NCBI GenBank assembly: GCA_039822785.1
Contig: JBCBMO010000002.1
Coordinates: 1-64,000 of the forward strand
From: Thermohalobaculum sp039822785
GTDB lineage: Bacteria; Pseudomonadota; Alphaproteobacteria; Rhodobacterales; Rhodobacteraceae
Direction: 5' to 3'
DNA: 64,000 nt
The position numbers and the translations under genes are program-made. The notes under the pieces are model-generated. The model did not search any database, was not told where the DNA came from, and saw nothing but the letters and a program-made list of their open reading frames with translations. Below are positions 1 to 8,230 of this stretch, one piece after another (the first letter of the stretch is position 1; each line of letters begins with the position of its first letter).

Positions 1-1
1 G

Positions 2-760
2 ACGTGCAGCGAGGAGATCCCGTTGGAGGCGGTGATCTGCCCTGCCGCCGTCAGCAGCGCCCGCTGCAGCGAGGCCGAGTGGGATCTGGGCCCTGAGGTC
101 GGCTTCCTGCAGCGCACCGACCAGCAGTTCCACTGGGAGAACCACGGCTACGACAGCTTCGACGCCTTTCTGGCGGCGCTGGCGAGCCGCAAGCGAAAGA
201 ACCTGCGCAAGGAGCGCGAAAGGGCGCTGGAGGCCGGGATCACCGTGCACTGGCTGACCGGCGATGCGCTGAAGGCCGAGCATTGGGATGCCTTCTGGCG
301 GTTCTACCAGGACACGGGCAGCCGCAAATGGGGCCGGCCGTATCTGACCCGGCGCGCCTTCGATATGCTGGGCGAGGTCATGGGCGACCGGATCCTGCTG
401 GTCATGGCTGAGCGCGGCGGGCGATGGATCGCGGGTGCACTCAACGTCATCGGGCGTGAGACGCTCTTTGGCCGCTACTGGGGCTGCCGGGAGGATCACC
501 CCTTCCTGCACTTCGAGATCTGCTACTACCAGGCCATCGACTTCGCCATCGCCCATGGCCTGAAGCGCGTGGAGGCGGGTGCCCAGGGCGGCCATAAGCT
601 CGCCCGCGGCTATGAGCCCGTGACGACCCGGTCGCTGCATTTCTTGCCCGAGCGCGGGTTTCGCGATGCTGTGGCGCGGTACCTGGAGCAGGAACGCGCG
701 GCGGTGACGCGGGAGAACGCGGCCCTCGCCGAGATGACCCCATTCCGCAAGGGCGACTGA
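2..760 (+). CDS. GNAT-like acyltransferase (COG3146/DUF482), 5' truncated by the window
   Basis: The reading frame is open from base 2, so the true start lies upstream; the first in-frame start-like codon (TTG at 23) is probably internal. What is visible is the C-terminal part of a peptidogalycan-biosynthesis-type GNAT fold: a FHWxNxGY-like segment, a very basic KRKNLRKER stretch, then a long domain ending in the EAGAQGGHKLARGYEP motif that is characteristic of the COG3146 family. Substrate is unknown; family members are predicted acyl- or aminoacyltransferases. It ends 121 bases before the peroxiredoxin gene on the same strand, so the two may or may not be co-transcribed. Confidence 0.8.
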   Translation, partial: TCSEEIPLEAVICPAAVSSARCSEAEWDLGPEVGFLQRTDQQFHWENHGYDSFDAFLAALASRKRKNLRKERERALEAGITVHWLTGDALKAEHWDAFWRFYQDTGSRKWGRPYLTRRAFDMLGEVMGDRILLVMAERGGRWIAGALNVIGRETLFGRYWGCREDHPFLHFEICYYQAIDFAIAHGLKRVEAGAQGGHKLARGYEPVTTRSLHFLPERGFRDAVARYLEQERAAVTRENAALAEMTPFRKGD

Positions 761-881
761 GGCCTTCGTCCACGGGGCGGAAAGCCCCGATCCACGATGG
801 ACAGTCCCGTCCGCGCGCGCCATGGGTGGCGCCAGCCGCGGATCGCGGCTCGACCAAGCCTGACACAGCGGAGGAAGAGAG

Positions 882-1370
882 ATGACCATCGCCGTCGGAG
901 ACGCGCTGCCCGAGGCCACGCTATTCGAGATGACCGACGAAGGGCCCAAGGGCGTGCCGAGCGCCGAGGCGCTGGGCAGCGGCACCGTCGCCCTGTTCGG
1001 CGTGCCTGGCGCCTTCACGCCCACCTGCCACCAGAAGCACATGCCGAGCTACATCGCCAATGCGGCAGCGCTGAGGGAAAAGGGCGTCGACAGCATCGTC
1101 TGCGTCACCGTGAACGACCCTTTCGTGGCTCAGGCCTGGGCGGGCGCTACCGGCGCGGACCAAGCGGGCATCCGGGTCCTGGGCGACCCCGACGCGGCCT
1201 TCGTCAGCGCGCTCGGCATCACCTTCGACGGCTCGGTCGTAGGCCTCGGCACCCGGGCGATGCGGTTCTCGATGGTCGTGAAGGACGGCAAGGTCGCCTT
1301 CGTCGCCACCGAGGACGCCCCGCCGCAGATGGAGGCCACCTCCGCCGAGAAGATGCTCGAGGCGCTTTGA
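882..1370 (+). CDS. Peroxiredoxin, Prx5 type
   Basis: A 162-residue thiol peroxidase that should reduce hydrogen peroxide and alkyl peroxides in the cytoplasm. The peroxidatic cysteine is C49 in the family motif P-x3-T-x2-C (PGAFTPTC, residues 42-49). A second cysteine at C74 lies where Prx5-type proteins often carry an extra cysteine; whether it resolves the disulfide cannot be told from sequence. Length matches the glutaredoxin/GSH-dependent bacterial Prx5 group. The ATG at 882 follows a strong purine-rich ribosome site (GGAGGAAGAG), which fixes the start. Confidence 0.93.
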   Translation: MTIAVGDALPEATLFEMTDEGPKGVPSAEALGSGTVALFGVPGAFTPTCHQKHMPSYIANAAALREKGVDSIVCVTVNDPFVAQAWAGATGADQAGIRVLGDPDAAFVSALGITFDGSVVGLGTRAMRFSMVVKDGKVAFVATEDAPPQMEATSAEKMLEAL

Positions 1371-1512
1371 GGGGCGCTTGAGCAACTGAGTGCCGGGGCG
1401 CGTGGGTAGCGCGCCCCGGCATGGCCGGCCGGAAAGAGGGAGAGGCCGGCCACAGCCTCCGCCGGATGGGCAAGGGGCGGAGACATCACGTCGACTGCCT
1501 CGGCGCTTGGCC

Positions 1513-2163
1513 TCAGGCAGCCTTACGCCGCTTGAGGGCGACAAGACCGCCGAGCGCGCCCAGCAACATCCATCCCGCCGCGGGCAGCGGAATCACCCCA
1601 GGAGCGGCAAGCTGCGGATCGGTGCGGGCCAGACCGAACAGCCCGCCCTCAAGATCGGGCGCACCGAAGATACCGGTGAGCGCCCCGGCCAGATCCTCCG
1701 CGATCAGAAGCTCGATCCCCAGATCCGTGAGCCCGCCGAACTCGAACAGCTTGAGCGTGTCCTCGGTCCCGATCACGTCGGCGAAGACCGAAGCGCCGGC
1801 GGTGTCGATCAGGAAGTTGCCGACGGTCACACTCTGCGCGCCGTCGAACAGGCTGAGGCCGCTGCCCTCATGTTCGATCAGCGCGACCGCAGGATCGCTG
1901 TCCAGCACCGCACCGCCGGTGATGGGGAAGGCAAACACCGGGTTCTCGCCCGTCGTATCGAGCGTGGCGCCCAGGAAGGGGATGGCGCTGAGGCCGACAC
2001 TGCCGAGGTCGATGGTGACCTCCACCTCGGTGATCCCCCCGTCGATTGCGGTGGACAGCGCGGGGTCGAGCGGTGGGGGAAGCGTCGCTGCCCCCGCTGG
2101 ATTGGCCACCTGCAAGGGCCACAGCAGGAGGGCAAAGGCGAAGAAGGCGCGTCTCAAGAGCAT
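1513..2163 (-). CDS. VPLPA-CTERM sorting domain surface protein
   Basis: A 216-residue exported protein of unknown function. It begins with a hydrophobic signal peptide (residues about 4-25, ending in GAATL) and finishes with the sorting tail VIPLPAAGWMLLGALGG followed by KRRK, the VPLPA-CTERM signal of many alphaproteobacteria: a small motif, a membrane helix and a basic cluster, normally processed by an exosortase-type system. The middle is acidic and rich in short beta-type repeats with no recognised domain. The ATG at 2163 was chosen because the longer frame upstream is full of non-coding-type sequence and a CTGGAG ribosome site sits just before it. It is divergent from the DUF6502 gene across a palindrome-rich promoter region. 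Confidence 0.85.
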   Translation of the reverse strand: MLLRRAFFAFALLLWPLQVANPAGAATLPPPLDPALSTAIDGGITEVEVTIDLGSVGLSAIPFLGATLDTTGENPVFAFPITGGAVLDSDPAVALIEHEGSGLSLFDGAQSVTVGNFLIDTAGASVFADVIGTEDTLKLFEFGGLTDLGIELLIAEDLAGALTGIFGAPDLEGGLFGLARTDPQLAAPGVIPLPAAGWMLLGALGGLVALKRRKAA

Positions 2164-2195
2164 GGGAATACTCCAGGGGTTAGGGTTGCGCGAGT

Positions 2196-2320
2196 GTGTG
2201 CATTTTGCACACGCATAGGTGTACTCGCCTGTTGCCCCTACGACAAAGATTCGTGTGAATTTTTTCCACAAAAAAGAGAAAGACGCTTCACCCGTGAAAA
2301 TCGTGTGACGTTTGCCCACA
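2196..2320. promoter_or_regulatory. Palindrome-rich divergent control region with three GTGTG...CACA motifs
   Basis: Three dyad-like motifs lie between the VPLPA-CTERM gene and the DUF6502 gene. The first, GTGTGCATTTTGCACAC at 2196-2212, is a perfect inverted repeat with 7-base arms. The second (GTGTG at 2253, CACA at 2267) and third (GTGTG at 2303, CACA at 2317) have the same internal spacing and are exactly 50 bases apart. A further TTCAC-CC-GTGAA dyad is at 2287-2298. The TGTGA-N7-CCACA arrangement resembles, but is one base longer than, a CRP site. The protein that binds is unknown. Confidence 0.5.
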
Positions 2321-2377
2321 TATCATGGCAGAAGCATCGGTGGCAGAGCGCCACTTCCAACCAGCAGCCGGGGCGGT

Positions 2378-3253
2378 ATGGCGGCGGAGAACGAGACGAC
2401 CGAGGGCGGGGCGACCGCGGCGGGCAGCGCGATGGAGCGCGTGCTCTCAGGCATGCTGCGCCCGCTGGTGCGCATTCTCATCGCCCGGGGCATCACCCTG
2501 CCCGCCCTCGTGCGCCTGCTGAAGACCGTCTACGTGAAGGTGGCGGAGGAGGATTTCCGCCTCGGCGAAAAGGCGGTGACCGACAGCCGGGTCTCGGTGC
2601 TGACGGGTGTGCATCGGCGCGATGTGCGCACCATCCGATCGGGCGAGGGGGAGGCCGCGCCGCGCCCGGCCCGGGCAACCACCATGATCGCGACCGTGAT
2701 CGGCCGCTGGCTGGCGAGCCCCGATTACCTCGACCCCGAGGGCGCGCCCCGGCCGCTGGCCCGCACGGGCCCTGCCCCCAGCTTCGAGGCGCTGGCCCAG
2801 TCGGTCTCCAGCGACATCCGCCCGCGCACCGTGCTCGATGAGCTGATGCGCCAGGGCATCGTGGCGGAGACGGCGGACGGCCTGATCGCGCTCTCGACGG
2901 AGGCCTTCGCGGGCCCTGGCGATCCGGACCAGAAGATCCTCTTTTTCGCGGCCAACGTCGGCGACCATATCGCGGCGGCGGCCGGAAATCTCTTCGGCGA
3001 CGGGGCGGAGCGGCTGGAGCGGGCAGTTTTCTACAACAACCTCTCCGCCGAGGATGTCGCGGCGCTGGAGGCGGAGGCGCGGGCCGAGGGTCAGGCGCTG
3101 CTGGTGCGCCTCAACCGGGCTGCGCGGGAACGCCAGACGGTGTCCGAGGGCGCGCCGGAGGCGACGCAGCGCTTCCGCTTCGGTCTTTACTTCTTCGACG
3201 AGGACGAGCACCCCAAATCGGCAGACGTGACGACCGAAGGGGATCCCCAATGA
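2378..3253 (+). CDS. DUF6502 family protein
   Basis: A protein of about 291 residues of a family without assigned function (DUF6502). The N-terminal third (MERVLSGMLRPLVRILIARGITLPALVRLLKTVYV) is amphipathic and is followed by a segment reading as a helix-turn-helix-like unit around VSVLTGVHRRDVRTIRS, so DNA binding is possible, but this is inference. The frame opens further upstream with a TTG at 2312, but that start lies inside the palindromic control region; the ATG at 2378 is preferred. The stop codon overlaps the start of the DUF5666 gene (ATGA at 3250), showing translational coupling. The two families are often neighbours in alphaproteobacteria. Confidence 0.75.
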   Translation: MAAENETTEGGATAAGSAMERVLSGMLRPLVRILIARGITLPALVRLLKTVYVKVAEEDFRLGEKAVTDSRVSVLTGVHRRDVRTIRSGEGEAAPRPARATTMIATVIGRWLASPDYLDPEGAPRPLARTGPAPSFEALAQSVSSDIRPRTVLDELMRQGIVAETADGLIALSTEAFAGPGDPDQKILFFAANVGDHIAAAAGNLFGDGAERLERAVFYNNLSAEDVAALEAEARAEGQALLVRLNRAARERQTVSEGAPEATQRFRFGLYFFDEDEHPKSADVTTEGDPQ

Positions 3254-4239
3254 CGCGACGCCAGCTGCTTGGCCGGCTCATGGCGACAGGCGCCATGGCG
3301 GCGCTGGTGGCCTGTACGCGCGAGGCGCCGCAGGTCGCCGGCGCGCCGGAGGCCGTGCCCACCCCGCGCCCTGCGGATCGCCGCCCCTCCGAGGGGGGGA
3401 TCGGCGGCACCGGGATCGTGGGCGTGCTCACGGGTCTTGGCAGCCTGCTGATCAACGGCCTGCGCGTCGAGACGGCCGCGGGCGTGGTCGTCGAGGGGCC
3501 AGATGGGGCGCTGCCCCTCTCGGCCATCGCGCCGGGGCACAGTCTGACGGTCGAGGCCGGCGGCCCGGCGGGGGACCTCAGCGCTCGGCGCGTGCTGCTG
3601 ACACCGCCGCTCATGGGCCCCCTCACTGCCGGTGCCGGGGGACTGTCGGTCAACGGCGTGCCGGTCGTGCTGCCGGCGGGCGTAGGCGGTCAGTCTGCCA
3701 ATGGCGGCCATGTCATGGTCTCGGGCCTCTGGGACGGCACGCGGGTCGTGGCGAGCCGGCTCGACCCGGCACCGGCGGGGGCCGCGCTGATCGCGGGCAC
3801 CGCTGGGCGGACAACGGGCGGTCGGCTCACCGTTGGCGGGCGCGAGATCGGCCTGCTCGACCCCTCTCGCCCCCTGCCGATCGCGGGCACCTATGTGACC
3901 GTGCGGGGCGCCGACACGGGGAGTTTGTTCCTGGCCAGCGCGCTGGCGCAGGGCCGTTTCTCCCCGGGCTTCGACGATCTCGTGGCGCTCTCGGTGGAGG
4001 GGTATCTGGAGCCCCAGCGCGCCGCGCCAGGCTTTGCGATCTCCGGCCTCGGGCACAGCCTGGACGGCGCGGCACAGGTCGCCCCGCTGGCAGGACAGCG
4101 CGCCCTGATCGAGGGGCCCTACGACGGGCTGTTCACCGCCACGCGGGCGCTGGTGCTGCCGGAGGATCCCACGGGCCGCCGGGCCCTGCTCGACGAACGC
4201 CTGGCGGGCGCGGCCACCGCGGATATCCCGCTGCGCTGA
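3250..4239 (+). CDS. DUF5666 domain exported protein, probable lipoprotein
   Basis: A 329-residue exported protein. The N terminus MTRRQLLGRLMATGAMAALVAC combines a twin-arginine-like TRRQLL motif with a lipobox-like ALVAC at residues 18-22, so a Tat-exported lipoprotein is plausible. The rest is made of repeated small beta modules, each with a G-x-V/L-x-V core (for example GIVGVLTGLGSLLINGLRVE and ERVLLTPP-like strands), which is the DUF5666 pattern. It is coupled to DUF6502 by a four-base overlap, so the pair likely acts together at the membrane or in the periplasm. Biochemical role is unknown. Confidence 0.78.
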   Translation: MTRRQLLGRLMATGAMAALVACTREAPQVAGAPEAVPTPRPADRRPSEGGIGGTGIVGVLTGLGSLLINGLRVETAAGVVVEGPDGALPLSAIAPGHSLTVEAGGPAGDLSARRVLLTPPLMGPLTAGAGGLSVNGVPVVLPAGVGGQSANGGHVMVSGLWDGTRVVASRLDPAPAGAALIAGTAGRTTGGRLTVGGREIGLLDPSRPLPIAGTYVTVRGADTGSLFLASALAQGRFSPGFDDLVALSVEGYLEPQRAAPGFAISGLGHSLDGAAQVAPLAGQRALIEGPYDGLFTATRALVLPEDPTGRRALLDERLAGAATADIPLR

Positions 4240-4243
4240 GGCC

Positions 4244-5011
4244 TCAGCGCGCGCCCATGCGGATCGCGCCGTCCAGCCGGTAGACCGTGCCGTTCATATA
4301 GCCGGTCTCGACGATCGTCATGGCGAGCCGCGCGAACTCCGCCGGATCGCCGAGGCGCTGGGGAAAAGGCACCTGGGCTGCCAGGCTGTCCTGCACCTCG
4401 GCTGGCAACCCCGCCAGCATGGGCGTGCCGAAGATCCCCGGCGCGATGGCCGCCACCCGGATCCCGTCACGCGCCAGATCCCGCGCCGCCGGCAGCGTCA
4501 GTGCCGCCACGCCGCCCTTGGAGGCCGCATAGGCCGCCTGGCCCATCTGCCCCTCGAAGGCCGCGACCGAGGCCGTGTTGACCACCACCCCGCGGCAGCC
4601 GTCCTCGTCGGCCGCCGGCAGGTCCCGCATGGCCTGCGCGGCATGGGCCATGACCCGCATGCTGCCCACCAGATTGACCGCGATCACCGTCTCGAAGACC
4701 GCCATGTCATGCGCGCCCTTGGAGCCCGCGACCTTCATCGCGGGCGCGATCCCGGCGCAGTTGACGACGATCCGCGCCGGGCCTTGAGCGCCGGCGGCGG
4801 AGGCCAGGGCGACGACGACACTCGCTTCGTCGGTCACGTCAGTCTCGGCAAAGGTCGCGCCGATCTCGGCTGCCACCGCCCTGCCCCGATCGGCGTCGCG
4901 GTCCAGGATGGCCACCGGCGCACCCGCCGCCCGCAGCGCCCGGGCACAGGCTTCGCCCAGACCGCTGGCCCCGCCGCTCACCAGCGCGGGGGTCTCTGCC
5001 CCGATCATCAT
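4244..5011 (-). CDS. SDR oxidoreductase, 3-hydroxyacyl-CoA dehydrogenase (HSD17B10-like) type
   Basis: A 255-residue short-chain dehydrogenase. The NAD-binding motif is SGGASGLGEA near residue 10, followed by NCAGIAP, a catalytic serine in NTASVAAFEGQ and the YAASKGG (Y-x3-K) motif. The combination of VVVNTASVAAFEGQMGQAAYAASKGG and the ending MNGTVYRLDGAIRM is typical of type 2 3-hydroxyacyl-CoA dehydrogenases, which act on short-chain or branched 3-hydroxyacyl-CoA. It overlaps the stop of rsmD by four bases and is the last gene of a minus-strand run, so it depends on upstream transcription. Confidence 0.88.
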   Translation of the reverse strand: MMIGAETPALVSGGASGLGEACARALRAAGAPVAILDRDADRGRAVAAEIGATFAETDVTDEASVVVALASAAGAQGPARIVVNCAGIAPAMKVAGSKGAHDMAVFETVIAVNLVGSMRVMAHAAQAMRDLPAADEDGCRGVVVNTASVAAFEGQMGQAAYAASKGGVAALTLPAARDLARDGIRVAAIAPGIFGTPMLAGLPAEVQDSLAAQVPFPQRLGDPAEFARLAMTIVETGYMNGTVYRLDGAIRMGAR

Positions 5012-5598
5012 GGTGCCTCTCCCTCGTCGCTCAACCGCAGGATCGCGATCTCGGTCTCGCCATAGCGCCGGGTATCGAGCCGGTCGAGCCAGGCCGGCAG
5101 CGCGGCCGGGGTGGCCGCGGCACTCTCGACCACCGCCAGGGCGCCGGGCGCCAGCCAGCCACCATCGCGCGCCGCGATCAGGGCCTCGCCCGCCATCCGG
5201 GGCCGGTCATAGGGCGGATCGGCGAAGACCAGGTCATAGGGCGCCCCCCGGCACGGCCCCAGCCGCGTGGCGTCACGCCGCCAGATCTTGGTCTCCCCCG
5301 CCAGGCCCAGCGCGTCGACCGAGCGGCGGATCAGGGCACGCGAGGGTCCGTGGTCGTCGACGAAGACGGCATAGACCGCGCCGCGCGACAATGCCTCCAG
5401 CCCCAGCGCGCCGGAGCCCGCGAAGAGATCGAGCACCCGACACCCCTCCGGCGCGCCGCCATAGGGCCCATGGGCCAGCAGATTGAACAGCGCCTCGCGC
5501 ACCCGGTCCGCGGTGGGGCGCAGATGCGCCGCCCCGCCGCCAGCAGCGCCCGGCGCCGCGAGGCCATGCCCCTTGAACCTGCCGCCAACGATCCTCAT
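5008..5598 (-). CDS. rsmD: 16S rRNA (guanine966-N2)-methyltransferase RsmD
   Basis: A 196-residue SAM-dependent methyltransferase that modifies G966 of 16S rRNA. It starts with the family hallmark MRIVGGRFKG, has RPTADRVREALFN, the SAM-binding LDLFAGSGALGLEALSRG and the catalytic motif DPPYDRP. The open frame continues about 230 bases upstream, but those residues do not resemble the family, and the ATG at 5598 gives the normal length. It overlaps the following SDR gene by four bases and lies 145 bases after the aminotransferase gene on the same strand. Confidence 0.95.
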   Translation of the reverse strand: MRIVGGRFKGHGLAAPGAAGGGAAHLRPTADRVREALFNLLAHGPYGGAPEGCRVLDLFAGSGALGLEALSRGAVYAVFVDDHGPSRALIRRSVDALGLAGETKIWRRDATRLGPCRGAPYDLVFADPPYDRPRMAGEALIAARDGGWLAPGALAVVESAAATPAALPAWLDRLDTRRYGETEIAILRLSDEGEAP

Positions 5599-5743
5599 CA
5601 GCCCGACCGCATCGCGCGGCGCCTCGGCCGTCAGCGCCGCGCGCAGCGCGCGCTGGCGGCGATCGGGGGCGGGGGTGGGGCCACCGCGCGGCCTCGGGTG
5701 GCCCGCGCCAGCGGGCCGGCCGTGCCGGGCAACCCCGTGACCC

Positions 5744-6991
5744 TCACAGCACCGCCTCCAGCGCACGACAGGTGCGGTCGATCTCTTCGTCCGTATTGTA
5801 GTGCAGGAAGGAAAGGCGCAGAACGCCATGCTCGGGATCGTGACCCATCGCGCGGATCACCCGCGGGCTGTAGAAGCTCGAGCCGCCCGCGCCGACGCCG
5901 TGCTCGGCCAGCGCATCGGCCAGGTCGCCGGCGGGACGCGCGTGCACCAGCGCCACCGTCGGCTCGCGGCGCTCGGCGTCTCGCGGCCCCAGCATCGTGA
6001 GGTCGGCGCGGGTGTCGAGGAAGGCCATCAGCCGCTCCGTCAGCGCGGCCTCCCGCGCCCGCATCATGCGCGCAACCGCCGCCGAGCGTTCCGCCGGGCC
6101 TTCGTTGCCGCGGATGTGGTGGGCATAGACCGCGTCGACATAGTCTGCGATGCCCGCCAGCGCCGCGATCTGCGCATGGTCCGGCCCCGCGGGGCACAGC
6201 CGCTTGGTCAGGTACGCGTCGTTGAACCCGTGCCCCTGGTTCGGCAGGCGCCGGTTCAGCCCGCGCCGGATCGCCATCACCCCCTGATGCGGCCCATAGG
6301 TCTTGTAAGTCGAGAACAGATAGATGTCCGCGCCGAGCGAGGGCACATGCGGCAGGCCGTGCGGCGCGGCAGAGACCCCATCGACGCAGACCACGGCGCC
6401 GCCCGCATGGGCGATGGCCGCGATCTCGGCCACCGGATTGATCTCGGCGACGATGTTCGAGGCATGGGGAAAGGTGACCAGCTTGGTGCGCGGGCTCATG
6501 ACCGCCCGCAGGCGATCGGGGTCCAGACGCCCCGTCACGTCCACCTCCCACTCCTTCACCACGATCCCGCGATCCGCGAGCCTGCGCCAGGCGCCCGTGT
6601 TGGCCTCGTGGTCCTGGTTGGTGACGACGATCTCGTCGCCCTGCTCCAGCATCTCGCCAAAGGCCTCGGCCAGGACATAGGCGTTCTGCGTGGTGGAGGG
6701 GCCGACGATCAACTCGTCCTCGCCCACACCCAGCATCTCCGCCAGCCGCCCGCGCCCCTCGTCCATCAGCCGCCCCGCCCGCGCGGAGGCCGGGAAGGCG
6801 CTGTAGGGCTGGACCTTGGAGCGGGTGTAGAAATCGGTCAGCCGCTCGATGGTGTGCCGTGCGGCGTAGGAGCCGCCGGCGTTCTCCATGAACACCGTCT
6901 CCGCCCCGTCCGGATCGCTGAAGGCCGGGAACTGCGCGCGCACCCAATCGATGTCGAGCGCCGGCAGGGCGCCCGCCCCATCCGCACTCAT
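5744..6991 (-). CDS. Class V aminotransferase-fold PLP enzyme
   Basis: A 415-residue PLP-dependent protein of the cysteine-desulfurase/class V aminotransferase superfamily. The PLP lysine is in the motif STYKTYGPHQG, with CVDGVSAAPHGLP supplying the cofactor-contact aspartate and NQDHEANTG the stacking histidine. No conserved catalytic cysteine loop of IscS/SufS is obvious near the C terminus, so it is more likely a member of the uncharacterised cysteine-desulfurase-like group than a true Fe-S assembly enzyme. Its start overlaps the end of acuI by four bases, indicating co-transcription. Confidence 0.85.
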   Translation of the reverse strand: MSADGAGALPALDIDWVRAQFPAFSDPDGAETVFMENAGGSYAARHTIERLTDFYTRSKVQPYSAFPASARAGRLMDEGRGRLAEMLGVGEDELIVGPSTTQNAYVLAEAFGEMLEQGDEIVVTNQDHEANTGAWRRLADRGIVVKEWEVDVTGRLDPDRLRAVMSPRTKLVTFPHASNIVAEINPVAEIAAIAHAGGAVVCVDGVSAAPHGLPHVPSLGADIYLFSTYKTYGPHQGVMAIRRGLNRRLPNQGHGFNDAYLTKRLCPAGPDHAQIAALAGIADYVDAVYAHHIRGNEGPAERSAAVARMMRAREAALTERLMAFLDTRADLTMLGPRDAERREPTVALVHARPAGDLADALAEHGVGAGGSSFYSPRVIRAMGHDPEHGVLRLSFLHYNTDEEIDRTCRALEAVL

Positions 6992-7992
6992 GCGGTGACG
7001 TCCACGACGACGCGGCCCTTGACCCCGCCCTTCAGGATCTTCGGGCCCAGGTCCGGCAGATCGCCCAGGGTTGCGGGCTGGATCATGCTCTCCAGCAGAT
7101 CCCGCGGCAGGTCGGTCGACAGCCGCTGCCAGGCCACGAGCCGCGCGGGCATCGGCTTCATCACCGAGTCGATGCCAAGCAGGTTCACCCCGCGCAGCAG
7201 GAAGGGGATGACCGTCGCCGGCAGCTTCGCCCCCCCGGCAAGACCGACAGCGGAGACCGAGGCGCCGTATTGCATCTGGGTCAGCACCTTGGCCAGCATC
7301 GGGCCGCCGACCGCATCGACACAGCCCGACCAGAGCTCTTTCTCTAACGGCTTGCCCGACGGCTCGGCCAGCTCCTCACGCGGCACAATCTGCGTCGCGC
7401 CGAGGCTCTTGAGGTAGTCGCCTGTCTCTGGCCGGCCGGTCACCGCCGCGACCTCATAGCCGAGCTTGGCGAGGATCGCCGTGGCGACCGAACCCACGCC
7501 ACCGGCAGCGCCGGTCACCAGCACCGGGCCCTGCCCAGGCTTCAGGCCGTGCTCCTCCAGCGCGATGATCGCCAGCATGGCGGTGAAGCCCGCGGTACCG
7601 ACGGCCATGGCAAGGCGGCTGTCGAACCCCTCCGGCAGCGGCACCAGCCAGTCGCCCTTGACGCGGGCCTTCTCGGCATAGCCGCCCCACCAGACCTCAC
7701 CCACGCGCCAGCCGGTCAGCACCACCTTGTCGCCGGGCTTGAACCCGGCATGGTCCGAGGCCTCGACCTCTCCCGCGAAATCGATACCCGGCACATGCGG
7801 GAACTTGCGCACCAGCCCACCCTGCCCGGTGATGCAGAGCCCGTCCTTGTAGTTCAGCGTCGAGTGCTGCACCGCCACAGTCACATCGGCGCCATCCTTG
7901 GGCGAGGGCAGTCGATCCTCCCCGATCTCCTGAACAGCCTGGCTGATGGTGCCGTCCTCGGCCTTGTCGACGATGAGCGCGCGGAACGTCAT
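6988..7992 (-). CDS. acuI: Acrylyl-CoA reductase AcuI / YhdH-type MDR oxidoreductase
   Basis: A 334-residue medium-chain reductase without zinc ligands. It shows the YhdH/AcuI hallmarks STLNYKDGLCITG near residue 45, FPHVPGIDFAGEV, GWWGGYAEKARV and the NADPH-binding VTGAAGGVGSVA. The family reduces acrylyl-CoA to propionyl-CoA with NADPH; in marine Rhodobacteraceae it protects against acrylate made from DMSP. Specificity for acrylyl-CoA is inferred from family membership. It is the first gene of a minus-strand unit (acuI, class V aminotransferase, rsmD, SDR) and starts at an ATG preceded by AGGAGA. Confidence 0.85.
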   Translation of the reverse strand: MTFRALIVDKAEDGTISQAVQEIGEDRLPSPKDGADVTVAVQHSTLNYKDGLCITGQGGLVRKFPHVPGIDFAGEVEASDHAGFKPGDKVVLTGWRVGEVWWGGYAEKARVKGDWLVPLPEGFDSRLAMAVGTAGFTAMLAIIALEEHGLKPGQGPVLVTGAAGGVGSVATAILAKLGYEVAAVTGRPETGDYLKSLGATQIVPREELAEPSGKPLEKELWSGCVDAVGGPMLAKVLTQMQYGASVSAVGLAGGAKLPATVIPFLLRGVNLLGIDSVMKPMPARLVAWQRLSTDLPRDLLESMIQPATLGDLPDLGPKILKGGVKGRVVVDVTA

Positions 7993-8230
7993 GGGGGTCT
8001 CCTCGGGAAAGGGCCGGGCTGCATCGGCGCGGCGTCTTGGATGGATCGCGCGCGAGCCTTCACCCGCCCGGGCACGCTGTCAACGCCATGCGGTGAAACC
8101 GCCGCAAAGCAGCACCCTCGCCGGCATCGGCCCCGACACGGCTTGGCAAGATCATGTCCGCCTGCGTATGACGCGCCTGCGACAAAGGCCCGGCGCGGCG
8201 GCGGGCGGTCGAGCGGCGAGGATCGGCGGC

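Noticed and set aside
1390..2841. Long plus-strand frame of 483 codons
   Set aside because: It is antisense to the VPLPA-CTERM gene and out of frame with DUF6502; G+C-rich DNA keeps such shadow frames open.
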